DNA of 64,000 nucleotides. It comes from Nectonema munidae (lineage: Eukaryota; Nematomorpha; Nectonematoida; Nectonematidae). The DNA lies in contig JAUIRK010000700.1 in NCBI GenBank assembly GCA_030549495.1, forward strand, positions 1 through 64,000, written 5' to 3'. Both the position numbers and the translations under genes were made by a program. Below, piece after piece: positions 49,200 through 60,310 of the stretch (its first letter is position 1; each line of letters begins with the position of its first letter). A model generated the notes under the pieces. That model was not told the DNA's origin and ran no database searches. It was given only the letters and a program-made list of their open reading frames with translations.

Positions 49200-50490
49200 T
49201 TTCAAATATGTGCTCTCAAGTTCCGCTTTGAAATTGGCGGGATCAATCACCTATAGAAAACTGAATATCCAGATAAAAATTATTTGCTAACTTTTTTCAG
49301 CTTTACAAACTTTTGTAATCGGGAAGCAATTTAAAATAAGAATGTATGATGCGACAAATATTCTACCGCCTTCTGACACGTTTCTATGACAGTTAACTAC
49401 TTTGCAATTCGTTCCTGAAAGCATTGCTAGCATTTTAGTTCAATAAATATACTTTTTCAAATAATTTTTTTATAAACCGCGATAGAAAAGTGTCTGAAAA
49501 CGTTTGACGATGACGGTTTTACACTTCATATAATTTTGATCCTTTTTTGTTGATACTTTACCAGTTCACATATAGTAAACAAGCTGGTGAATTTAAGGGG
49601 TGTTATATTTATAAATCTTGCTTATAAAACACATTTATATTAAATATATTTTTTTAAATATTGAAAATGTAACAAAATCATTTTGATTTTGCAAATTTTT
49701 TCCTGTTTAGCAAATAAATGATCTTGTTCAGAAACGATAAAATCCCACTTTAATAAGTTTATCTTTTTTTTAAAGAAACCGATTTCGCCAACATCTGTAA
49801 TGAAATTTTTTAGTTATATTTATTTGCCAAAAGTTAAAACTATAATTAATAATTGGGCATAACTTTTTACAAAGTTTGTTGGAAGGTTACACTTTCAAAC
49901 TTGTAAACACTACCAAATCCTTAGTGGATCTTTGGAAAGAAGCCTTTACTAGTTAGTCAGTATGCGGAACAATTTTTTTTTACTAATTTAAACACTTAGA
50001 GCATACATTAATTTAATTAATAATAGGAACACATTTTTTTCTCGGTCAAAGGAGTAAGTCTGTCTAATTCGACTAAAAGTATAGTTGATTCGACAAAATT
50101 AATTAGCAAGTTTATTCATTGAAATACGAATTAATACCAATAATCCTTTAATACAAATATTTTAACTGGTTTAGTGACAGGTCCTTGAATACTAAATTTA
50201 TCCTTTGTTAGATCCACTAGTTTTAGTAGTGAACAACTCAAGAGTTATTTTTTATCATTGTTATGTGCTATAAAAAAGTTTTGCCCCATCCCCCCTTATC
50301 TAAAAATACCCCCCCCCCCCCTCAAGTTCCTGGTGGAGGGGTATGGTTTGGGTATTCTATTCTAATTTAGAGATGATTTTACACAAATTTGTCAATTTGT
50401 AAAACATCTATATTAGGCATGCCTTATGAGATGAAGAAGCTTTTCGAATATTTGTTCTAAAACTTCAATTGCCCCATATGAGTTAATTTA
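49200..50490. other. Gene-free AT-rich stretch
   Basis: Nothing coding was recognised. A 13-base C run lies at 50309-50321. Confidence 0.4.
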
Positions 50491-50715
50491 TGCGTTCTAA
50501 CGGACCCTGTCTTAACGAATGTAGAATCAATCTTCGATCTAATTTCTTTTGTTCGATTATCTCCATACCTTCCTTGTAAAAATTAAGCTTTTCGAGCCAT
50601 TCCTCAAGTTCTAATTTCACTCATTATGAGTAAATGATATTGTCTTCAAATGTTATCTTTGCTATCAATCTAAAAGTATTAATTTCTAAAGATCGGTTCC
50701 AGAAAAAGTTGATTA
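50491..50715 (-). repeat. Unclassified dispersed repeat, copy 2 (longest)
   Basis: The stretch 50491-50650 matches 52849-53011 and 50610-50715 matches 49085-49193. On the minus strand the shared part can be read as KLELEEWLEKLNFYKEGMEI then IEQKKLDRRLILHSL, a helical, charged segment. The third copy has the same reading with few replacements. This suggests a coding fragment of an unknown element. Confidence 0.7.
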
Positions 50716-50989
50716 GGAAAAAGGATTCGTATCTTTATTTCAAAAATATCAAAAAAATATTTCACCTTCTTAAACTTGTTCAGTCACAAGAATTTAAAAA
50801 CAATTTTTTTATATGTACAATTTCTTCTATTAATTAAAAAAAAAATTTTAATTTTAAAAATAGTAAACAATATACATTTTTCTACTAGATATGTATGTAT
50901 TATAGACTTTGCGTATCGGTGTGTTATTTCTACCCATATCATATAATTATAAATTGTTTATAATATATTTATTCTTCTATACATTTTAT

Positions 50990-52000
50990 TTACATGGAGT
51001 TTATTGGTTTTGAGATTAAAATATAAGCTTTAAATATTTGATAAAAATTACTTTTAACACGTCTTTGATCTTTTTGGTTCAATTCCTTTTCCTCACTTTT
51101 AGAAGACTCTTCTTGAGTGAAGGTAGCACGTATTCCTGCAACATGTGGATTCAAGTTGCATAAAGTAAAGTATTGGATGGCGTCACATTCATCTTCTGCA
51201 GCGGGTTTTAGCGACACACTTGACCATGGACAAGAGAAGCACAAATCAACTGTGTTTGCAACGCTACGACTGGTACAAGAAGTAGAGGAGTTGCAAGTGT
51301 CAATCACTTTGCAAAATTGCAGCATACTATTGGATGAATTCAAACAACGCAACGTCTTTCCAACACCATGCTTGTTATTATATTGAGAGAATGGCGAATC
51401 ACTTTCAATCTTTTCTGAAGATCCTGTCTTTTAAAAAAGATCTTGATCGGATCCTTTAAGTTAGCATTTCTTTAAAAGGTTTAGTGTAGGCCATCTAAAA
51501 AAATGAAAAACTGTAAAGTTTATGGTAATACAGTTTGGCGAAATAAATTTCGGAGAACTTAATTAAGAGAATAAATATTTCTGAAATTTTAGATATTTAA
51601 GGTAAATGAAAGTTGAGAACTTTTTTAATTTATAAAAAAAAAACTCGAAAATGAAAATTAAGTTTAATCATTGACAAAAATTCTTACTTTACAACATATC
51701 TTTGTAAATTTGGAGAAATGGCGTTTGTAAAAGGATATCAGCGCTATTATAAGGAATATCAAAAACAGGGTTCTCGCCTTATCTTCTACAAGACACGTGT
51801 TATACTGACTGAGCTTGTAACAGAACCTGGAATGATGTTTCTGTGTAATGTATCTTACTTTTATGTATATATGCAACATACTGCGATGTTGCTGCACACT
51901 TCAAGGTCGCCTTGAATGAAACAATGGCACCCTTTGTTCCATGGGCTGTAAGTCTGCGCACTAACCCTTGTTAATTCCTTTTCTTGGGTGAACTGGCATG
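50990..52000 (-). CDS. Cysteine-rich, probably secreted host protein, two exons
   Basis: Not recognised as a known family. Exon A (52000-51882) follows a strong acceptor (CCCTCTTTACCCTCAAG) and ends at donor GTATGT. It encodes ACQFTQEKELTRVS and YSPWNKGCHCFIQGDLEVC. Exon B starts at 51427 after TTTTTTAAAAG and joins in phase 0. It encodes LRCLNSSNSMLQFCKVIDTC, SCTSRSVANTV, DLCFSCPW and DECDAIQYFTLCNLNP. It either ends at a GTAATT donor (51051) or runs to a stop at 50990, where AATAAA follows at once. The codon content is richer in G+C than the flanks. The even spread of cysteines suggests disulphides and secretion. An upstream exon with phase 1 is needed and was not found. Confidence 0.5.
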
Positions 52001-52049
52001 CTTGAGGGTAAAGAGGGAGACATATCAATCCTTTACTTACTCTCAAGCG

Positions 52050-52845
52050 TGCTTGCTATCAAGAGCGTATGAAAGTGAAATTGCAGAACGCAATAATTTG
52101 GTGTTGGTGAAACTTTAGCAGTGTGTTGTAATTTATAAGTAATTTTATACCAAAAAACTTAACCGTTTAATACCAATGATTTTAATATGGACAGCAAACA
52201 ATGTCCAGTTTTTAAGTGGAATCAATAGAAATTCAAAAAATTCGCCTGCTTTGTCTGATATGGGTCTAACTCTGAATCTCAGCCCCACAATTTTACTGAA
52301 AGAAAAGTTTTACCACTCAAATCCACGCAATAACAAGCCACAAAATTTAATATGGATATTTTTCAGATGAAGACTTTCTGTTCGAAATAGGTTAGGTTAA
52401 TATACATGTGTAAACTTTCGAAAGAATTTTTATGAAATGATTTGATAATGACTATTGGAGAAGTAGAAACAATAATAATCTATTATTTTAAATACATTCC
52501 AATGAAACAAGAAACACCGACATCTTTGGATTTGAAACCAAGACATTTGTAGTAAGACACAAGTACCAAAAAGGTTTTAATAAGTTAATGAATCGATTAT
52601 GAGTTATGCAGAAACGAAATAAAAAGCGGTATATTGAGGCGAATACGCTTCAATTGGTTATCCCGCAGTTTTGAGATATAAGCTATATGGGTGGCTAATG
52701 TCAATATATGTAAGTCTGTATGTATTCGTATGTATGCATGCATGTGTGTGTAACTGTATGTATGTTTAGTCAGAGATTTTCCACCGTGGCCCTTGTTTTG
52801 TGGCCCACATAGCAAGGATGCAGTAAAAATAAGCTAACAATATGA
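52050..52845. other. Unassigned stretch upstream of the cysteine-rich gene
   Basis: No signal-peptide exon could be fixed. TATGTATG-type simple repeats occur near 52705-52765. Confidence 0.35.
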
Positions 52846-52848
52846 TAT

Positions 52849-53011
52849 ATGCGTTCTAACGAACCATGTCCTAACGAATGTAGAATCAATCTTCGATCTA
52901 ATTTCTTTTGTTCAATTATCTCCATACGTTCCTTGTAAAAAGTAAGCTTTTCGAGCCATTCCTCAAGTTCTAATTTCACTCATTATGAGTAAATGATATT
53001 GTCTTCAAATG
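52849..53011 (-). repeat. Unclassified dispersed repeat, copy 3
   Basis: GCGTTCTAACGRACC through TTGTCTTCAAATGT is about 95 percent identical to 50491-50650. On the minus strand it reads LEEWLEKLTFYKERMEIIEQ. Confidence 0.75.
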
Positions 53012-53026
53012 TATTTGACTTTATAT

Positions 53027-53102
53027 TTTCCCATTTACGACCAATGTTCCTATTTTGGAACATAAATAATTTCAACTTCGTCTGCTTTATTCAATGGGTT
53101 AA
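53027..53102 (-). mobile_element. TTAA-flanked MITE, copy 4, internally deleted
   Basis: It carries CCCATTTACGACCAATGTTCC at one end and CAATGGGTTAA at the other, with the middle missing, leaving 76 bp. Orientation is that of copy 2. Confidence 0.75.
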
Positions 53103-53424
53103 AACAGTATATATTTCGAAAATTTTTTCATTTATTATTTATGAAAATATATGATTTATTAACTTTATGATATATATGCTACAATTTGAATTCAGTTTAA
53201 ATAACTAGAACAATATTTCAGAGTTAATTAAAAACCGATTTTAAGAATTTGGTGCGGCCCTCTATATAGCAAGGTTGGTTCTTTATTTGGGCCCTTGTTA
53301 AAAAGGACGGGAACAAGTCTAAATGTTTATTTGTCAGACGTGTATTATTACAAATAAATAGGAATGTTTGTGTCAAGGATGTCAAAAAAAATGTATATGA
53401 AAATGTTAGTATGTACGATTGGTT

Positions 53425-53501
53425 ACACTAAACCTAACCTCAACCCTAACACTAACTCTAATACTGACACTAAATCTAATTCTACACTAAAGCCTAACCA
53501 C
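53425..53501. repeat. Degenerate CCTAA/ACTAA array
   Basis: The text runs ACACTAAACCTAACCTCAAC, CCTAACACTAACTCTAATAC, then CACTAAATCTAATTC and CTAAAGCCTAACC, a 6-base-like rhythm. The arthropod telomere repeat is (CCTAA)n/(TTAGG)n, but this array is too irregular to call it an interstitial telomere. Confidence 0.3.
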
Positions 53502-53509
53502 GACAATTG

Positions 53510-55990
53510 GTTTCCAAAATTTTAAACGGCAAAGCCCATTTTGAGATTGGTTGAGCACTTGTCAATCAACTATTATGCAAATTGAGAAACAAATTTGAAT
53601 AGTCAAAAACAGCGGTAAGTAAAATTCTTTTAAACTTCACTTCTTTTTTTTGTTTTTTATGACTAGAAATTTGATTAAGAGTTAGTTTCTTATGGAAAGA
53701 CTTTCTTATAGTAAGTTTTTTAAAAGTAAAAAGATAAATAGGGAATTAATGTTTATGTTTCATCCCTTATTTGATGCTATATTCTCATTTTTATAATCAT
53801 TATAACTTCCCTTAACTATAATCTTATTTATTCTGTCATGTGTTGAAATATTTCTAGCTAGCTTTAATTAAACTATGGCTAACTTTCAAACTTTTGTAAG
53901 CCATTTTCTTAACTTAGAGCATCGTAAAACCCGTTTATTATTTTATCCCACATTTCTTCTTATATCCTTTCAAAAATGGATTATATTTTGAATAATATTG
54001 CTATGAATGGAATTTTCGTGCTTGAAATTTTAAGACCATGAAGAACACATGTGGGTACTTATGGGTTATCTAAAAAATCACTCTAAAAAATTTTTTTAAA
54101 AATTTTATTTTAATTTAAATGATGAGTAAAAATAATAAATGACTAAATATAAAAATATTTTATATATAAAAAAACTTACTAAAAAATATTATATAGTATA
54201 ACTAATGAAAATCATACAGCAAAAAAGAAAATAATTAGTTTAATTTATTTTCATAAATTAAATATATATATTTAATTATATATTTAAAATTATTAATCAA
54301 TTAGTATTTTAAAATTATTAACTTGGAAAAAAATTTTAAAAATATTTTTAGGGGGGGGGGGGGGGACAAGCGTGTTTAAAAGACAAAAAACAAAAAAAAA
54401 AAAAAAAAAAAGTTAGAAAGATAAAAAAAGTTGAAAATATGTTCAACTATATTGAATATATGGCTATATATATGGCAAGTATTGAACTATTATTATTAAA
54501 GCCGGTTAAATGTCTATAATGTACATTTTGTTTTCAACATAGCAAATTCTATTATTTTATTGTATGAAGTTTTTAAAAAAAAAGTTGAAGTTATTAGCTC
54601 GACACAAAGCAACTTTTTATTTTAACAAGATAATTTGTTGCAAATAATCTGCATTTTATAAAAATTTTAGATGGTAATAAAGGAAAAGCACGTTTTTAGC
54701 AGTTTTCAAATCTCTTTTATATATTAAAAACTTTAGAAACCATATTTAATTTAATTTTTGAACAAGACCCTAACACCTACAATATGTGCATGCGCGCTGG
54801 AAATTTTTTCTTCTTATGTTGACTTTTGCAAATTAACATTACATCTAATGGACGCGCAAAAGGCGCAATTGACTAATTGGAATGCTGCCGATAAATGTTA
54901 CAAAGATGATTCCGCGCTTTCTTTGATACGCAAAAGTGCAGTACAATTCTTCTTTGTGAGGGAAGTGAAGTAGTGTGTGCGTTATGAAGTGAGCATAAGC
55001 ATTGTGTTCAAGCTCCACTTATGTCACTCAATGTTAATGCCAATAACATCGAAAGCCTTTTGTTCAGGTTAATTAGGAGGAGCAAGCGACCTTGAATTTA
55101 ACCTCACATTTCATGACCTTCTTTCACTCACACATTTATCCTTATGATATGTTTAATTGCCTACTGACTGTGAATATAGCTGAACGTTGGAAAAAGAGTG
55201 ACATTTGTCATTTGTAGCGCTGCTGAAGGACAATAAAGTCAAAACCCTTAAATGACACTTTTCAAGGCTGTCTAATATTTTTCATTTATTTTGAGGTTTA
55301 GTTTTCTTTTTTTTTTTTTAATTTTTTTAGGTCAATTAAATTTAAAATAAGTTTTCAACCAATGAAGACAAAAATTAATATTAAAGTTGAAATGTTCAAA
55401 AAACTCAAAAACCTCCTTTCTTGCTCAATCTTCAAAATATCAGTCTCGATAAAATAAAAGTTAAAATTAGAAGTTTTATTTTGAAAAACTTTTTGTGGTA
55501 ATAATTTTTTGTTTTTTTGTTTTTCAATCAAAATGTTTTTTATTATTTTAACGTATTATATTAAAAGATTTTATCATTTATTTTTCTAAAAATATAATTT
55601 CTTAGGGTAGAAGCAAAAATATCTAAGGGAGGGAGGCGCGGAGAGGTCATGTTTTTGCTTTAGTTCGTACACAGATATAGACTTCCTATACAAAGATATA
55701 GACCATCCATATAGCGCAGCCTTACTGAATGACGAATTAAATATTTAGACTAAAGATTTGAAGAAGTATTTAGATATGATTAAAATCAAATCCTTTCACT
55801 ATATCAAGACGTTCGTTATGACCGACTTCGTTCTATTTTATAAATGATATGAAATCTCTCGTCTCGCGGAATTTTCTGCATCCATTGACTTTCATTTTAT
55901 GATTATGAACACTGTTTTCGTTTGAAGGATTAAATAAAGCATTTTCTCTAGCGTCATTTTAAGTTTTTATTATTTCATCGAGTTCCTAGA
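53510..55990. other. AT-rich stretch, one GC-richer segment
   Basis: A 15-base G run (54351-54365) and a poly(A) run (54392-54411) lie close together. 54770-55250 is less AT-rich and has an open plus-strand frame of about 70 codons ending at 54973. It is not recognisable and may be host regulatory or exon sequence. Confidence 0.35.
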
Positions 55991-55993
55991 GAG

Positions 55994-56095
55994 TAAGATT
56001 GGTTAGGTACAGGTTTTCGTTAACTCACGGTCTTGGGTTCGATCCCGCGATACATGCGGCGCAAATTGTGCCTTCTCGATGGAAACACCCCTCAA
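55994..56095 (+). repeat. tRNA-derived SINE, copy 3
   Basis: AAGATTGGTTAGGTACAGG (A-box-like), then TAACTCACGGTCTTGGGTTC with GGTTCGATCCC as B box, then a body with GCGGCGCAAATTGTGCCTTC and GATGGAAACACC. It matches the minus-strand copy at 18330-18458 throughout. Confidence 0.75.
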
Positions 56096-56099
56096 CAAA

Positions 56100-57920
56100 A
56101 AAACCAGTTTTGAAAATGTTTTATGTTAACAAACTAGCTTTTTTCATTTTCAGTTTTTTTTACCAAAGTACGTTTTATGTAAGCTTTAAGCAGAATGTAT
56201 TTGAATTTTAAATCACCAAAACATAACTAAGGTATAGGATGTGTAAAAACCCACTTTGTAACACAAAACTTGTTGCGGGTACAAATTACACCCGCTATGC
56301 CAGACATATTGCTTCCAGGAATTCTCTTTATTCCGAGAAATGTACCACGACTCCAGGAAAAGTAGGCTTTTGATGAATGTATGCCTTATTTTGCGTCCGC
56401 ATCCTTCCAGCAGCTTTCTTTCGCCAGAGGATTCCTGTGCGTGCCTAAGATTAGATAGCATTGTTGAAAGAGTAGTCAGCGTTTAAAGACTGATTCTTCG
56501 AATGAATAAACCGAGCGATGCGAGATTCTTCAGATAAGAAGGAGAACGGGTAGCGCGTTAGTGAAGTGTTATGACAATAAATGGGGGACGCTACGATGCA
56601 AAGATTGCAAGCTTTGATGCCTATGGGTAGTCGTGCTTTTCAGGTGTTTTTTGTTCCTTTGCGTTGTGGGTGCTTAACTCGTTTGTATTTGTGTATCTTA
56701 TCTTATGCAAGCATCATATACGATCACTGCTATCCTACATGACATCACCCAAAATGAATCATATGAAGAAAGCTCGCCCCCAAAATGTTCATATGAAGAA
56801 AAATCACCCAAAGTATTTTTTGTGAAGGATTGCTGTATGTTTATTTTCATAAAAATTCTTTATTTAAAAAATTTATAAAAAAAACTTGTGATTTATTTTT
56901 AAAAAAAATTTAAAATCACACAGTAAATAAATATATCTTTATAAATGTTTCTAGACAGTTTGTTATAGAAAAAAATACCCTAACCCTTTCGTGACCCATG
57001 AGGAAAAACTTTAGGGTACTCGTTCTTTATGTGATCCTACCTTTGTCTAGCTAAAGGGGCTCTAGCCTCACCCCGATCTCTTTCAAAAGTTTAACTAAAT
57101 AATTTTGATAAATCATTGGCAATATAAAAAATGTTTGAGATAATTATGCATAATTAAAGTCATATTAAAGGAGAAATAAATCTTTGTATACTATAAAATA
57201 CTTTTTAAAGTCTTAGGCCCCAAACTACCCCTGTCTGAAGAAATGTTTGATCGGCTTCTGATATAGTTTTCTTCTTCAGACATTGTGATTTCCTTTTTTC
57301 AGAACATTTATTTAAAGTTTTTATAGTTGATTCCTTGGATTTTAGTAAGAATGCGTATTTGATTTATTCAAAAACAATTTTTGATATTTTCAATATTAAA
57401 TAATTTTTATGGTAGAATATGCCAAAACAACTTTGAAGAATCTTTTCTTGATCAAATTGTTTAGAAGCGTGAATCTCATAACATTCACATGATGAAGATC
57501 CAGAGATTTGAAAAAGAATTATATCTGTCTTTGAAAGATGAATCTCTCTGTCTAATCTGAAAAAGTGTTTTCAGTTGCTATAACGAAATTGACAAAAATG
57601 ATTTCTACGAAACCACTAATATTTATTGGAAAAAATGTTTATCTACAAAATCAGACATTTTAAATAATTTTTTATTTTTAATCTATCCTAAATGCCGTCA
57701 AGGCGCGAAAATTCGTCCTAACAAAATCAGCATGGGTTAGGAAATGAAGTCACCTAGTTAATTAGTTAGTTAATTAACCATTTAGTTAGTTAGGCATATA
57801 TTTTATTGTATAGGACGACCTACAGATAAGTAGACCATCACCTGCTCCAAAAGGCTAAGTCAATATTAAAGATTAGTTAATATCTGGTGTATAAGTAGCC
57901 CTTTAAAAGACGAAACTAGT
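56100..57920. other. Unassigned stretch
   Basis: 56220-56700 is less AT-rich. A plus-strand phrase, MCKNPLCNTKLVAGTNYTR then YARHI, has the look of a zinc finger (C-x4-C...H) but is too short to assign. 57750-57800 holds TTAGTTAATTAGTTAG simple repeats. Confidence 0.35.
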
Positions 57921-58141
57921 ATTATAGCGGGGTTCTCTTTATTGCAGCCACTAGACGTCAGTCTAAATAAAGCACTCAAAGATAATGTGAGAGAGGAATG
58001 GAACAATTGGATGATGAATTGAGAAATGTCTTATACAAAAGGCGAAAATATGCCTGCTACTTCATTGGATGTTTGTGATAAAGTCCCGGGGTAACGTAAG
58101 AACAGAAAGCGTAGAAGTCATTTAAAAAAAATGAGGTATCT

Positions 58142-58282
58142 TTAACCCATTTAAGGCCAAGCAAAGTAGACGATATCTAAAAAAAAAACGCAGACGATTT
58201 ATATTCAAAGTCATTGAAAAAAGCAGACGAAGATGAAATTACTTATGTTCCAAAATAGGAACATTGGCCGTAAATGGGTTAA
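58142..58282 (+). mobile_element. TTAA-flanked MITE, copy 5
   Basis: It is the same as copy 1 (25223-25360) apart from a few changes and a longer A-run. It interrupts the pogo transposase relic. Confidence 0.85.
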
Positions 58283-58326
58283 TGCAATGATTGGTACAGA
58301 GGACGATCTGTTGTATGAGAGTGAGA

Positions 58327-58464
58327 TTAACCCATTAAGTCCCAATGTTCCCATTTGGGAACATAAGTAATTTCATTTTCGTCTGCTTTTTCCAATGACT
58401 TTGAATATAAATCGTCTGCGTTTTTTTAAATATCGTCTGATTTCTATGGTACTTAATGGGTTAA
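58327..58464 (-). mobile_element. TTAA-flanked MITE, copy 6 (divergent ends)
   Basis: The ends read TTAACCCATTAAGTCCCAAT and ACTTAATGGGTTAA. The middle matches copy 2. GTTCCCATTTGGGAAC is a perfect palindrome near the left end. It lies only 44 bp from copy 5. Confidence 0.85.
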
Positions 58465-58569
58465 GCGAAAGTTGATTCAACATAAGCAGACTATTTGATC
58501 CTTATGATGAAGTTCTAAATGACGATTGTGTTTGAAGAACATTAATTGGATGGATTTTACTTGGTAAAG

Positions 58570-59515
58570 GTAAATACTTTTTTTGTATTTAAATTTTATT
58601 TTACTAAGAAATAAAAGATTTGAGGTTTTTCTAATTGTCGTTACTCATTTTTTAAGAGGACCCCATTGCCCGAGGAATAAAAAATAGAGCCGGGGTGGAC
58701 TCCTTAGTACACTAGTAGTTTCCCCACCCAGCTGTCGTTGGTATCAACTATAACAATATGCCACAAGATCAAAAGTTTCGCTTTTCGTTACTGTTTTATA
58801 TGGCCTACAAATCTTGGGATGATTTTCAAGGATTCAAAGGAATGTGTAACCAATTGATTGACCTCCTTCCATTAGAATTATTTGAAGCTTTCACATCAAT
58901 CTATCAATTTATAATTTTTAATAGCTTTATCGATATTTTTCAGTTCATGTATTTATACTTCATTTTCTATATAACTTCTTCTTTTTAAGCGTTCTACATT
59001 TCATAACTTTTTGCCGTCAATTTAAGGCTACATGAAATTTGTAGTTGGGAAAATATTTAAAAAAAAAACTTGAATATTCTATTTGTTATGTTATCTAAAA
59101 AATTAAACTTATAAATCATCTGTTCAAGTTGAATGCAATTTTTTGACTGGCAAACAAATCTTTATAGTCAAAACGATGATTCGCAGCAATGCACTTTCTA
59201 CGGCTAAGATCATTTGAAGCTTTTTAGGTTGTTGGGCAGATTTATTGAAAATTTTATAGAAATTACTACAATAGACTAATTATTATATTATGATAAAAAA
59301 AAATGGTGTTTTTAATTAACTCAAAATTTTTAACAAAGAATATAAACAGAAAATTTCTGTTAGTCGCCCCATCTCCCCCCCCCCCCCTCCATACTTAAAA
59401 TCAGTCTCATTACAGTCAGAAAGAAAGACTGATTGAGATGGTTTGTCAAAATTTCTATAGTTTTCATTCCATATAGGTGGTCTTTGATGTACATTAAATA
59501 CAATGAGTTAGTCTA
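58570..59515. other. Unassigned AT-rich stretch
   Basis: 58650-58740 is GC-richer, with GCCGGGGTGGACT facing AGTTTCCCCACCCAGC (a possible hairpin). A 13-base C run is at 59375-59387. Confidence 0.4.
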
Positions 59516-59519
59516 GGCG

Positions 59520-60310
59520 CAGGGGTTTCAAATCCTGGGGTCGCGACCCCGCTCTGGGTCGGCAAGTAATTTTCTTGGGGTCGCAAAGACATTAAAAATG
59601 ATAATGATTTATAAGGGATTTTTCTGACATTAATGGATTAGACTTTTACCGAACCTTGCCCCCTAGATATGTCAGGTGATATTCTTTCTCAAGTTATTGA
59701 TGAAATTAAGACATTTCCACTTGATCTCTTTACATTACAAGTTGATGTATCAGCAGATGTAGGTAATCTTTCTCGGTTATTAGTATATTAATTAGAAATT
59801 TAGAGATATATAAATAATTGTGATTTTAATCATTTCTCTTTTGCAAACCAATAGAAACAACAACTAAAAGCATTGACATATTTGAAAAAATAGGTATTAT
59901 AGAACATGGACTTAAGTGGGGAAATGTTGGTGGCATATGTATTGATGGTGCACCGTCTATGCTTGGTTGTAGATCTGGGTTTCAACAGATGGTATAGAAT
60001 GTTTTTCCACAATCTGTTGGAGTTCATTGCATTATACATCGTCAAGTATTAGCTTCAAAATCATTGCCAACAAATTTGAAAACTGTTATGGCAAAATCAG
60101 TTGTAAAAGCAGTTAACTTCATAAAGTCAAATGCATTGAACAATCGCTTGTTCGCTAAACTTAGGCAACAAATGGTCTTCTATTGCACACTGAGTAAAGG
60201 TGGCCCTCAAAAGGAAAAGTATTGCAAGACTCTAGGTTATCTGTACTTTTTTGTCTTCGCCCACTGAGATTCTTTAAAAAACAAATGTTTGAGCTTTTAA
60301 AAAATGATAC
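59520..60310 (+). mobile_element. hAT relic, ZBED5-like, 5' end and part of transposase
   Basis: The left end CAGGGGTTTCAAATCCTGGG, followed by GTCGCGACCCC and GGGTCG, is the terminus typical of Charlie-like hAT elements (CAGGGGTTCTCAAACTGGGG). Plus-strand pieces follow: MSGDILSQVIDEIKTFPLD with QVDVSADVGNLSRLLV (DESTDV block, where the second D is kept but DES reads DVS); ICIDGAPSMLGCRSGFQQMV; VHCIIHRQVLASKSLP; VVKAVNFIKSNALNNRLF; and GYLYFFVFAH. These match transposon-derived ZBED5/SCAND3-type proteins. Stops and frame changes are numerous, the 5' zinc finger is lost and the 3' half was not found. Confidence 0.75.

Larger units (their letters stand above)
57926..58560 (+). pseudogene. pogo-type transposase C-terminal relic
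   Basis: The plus strand reads AGFSLLQPLDVSLNKALKDN, VREEWNNWMMN, then SYTKGENMPATSLDVCDK, the end of the DDE_1 domain and the C-terminal region of pogo/jerky-like transposases (usually TS.LQPLDV..NKPFK). The downstream NAMIGTEDDLLYESE matches the normal family end (NALDGTEDD...). Between these two parts, and again directly after, sit two MITEs. The catalytic blocks upstream of LQPLDV are absent. Confidence 0.75.

Noticed and set aside
53425-53501. Interstitial telomere of the (CCTAA)n type
   Set aside because: The words vary too much in length and spacing to be a telomere array; only a loose CTAA rhythm remains.
54758-54973. 71-codon plus-strand frame as a host exon
   Set aside because: Base composition is slightly raised, but there is no recognisable motif and no convincing splice-site pair.
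56213-56461. 82-codon minus-strand frame as a gene
   Set aside because: It overlaps plus-strand sequence with a possible zinc-finger fragment and neither reading can be supported.
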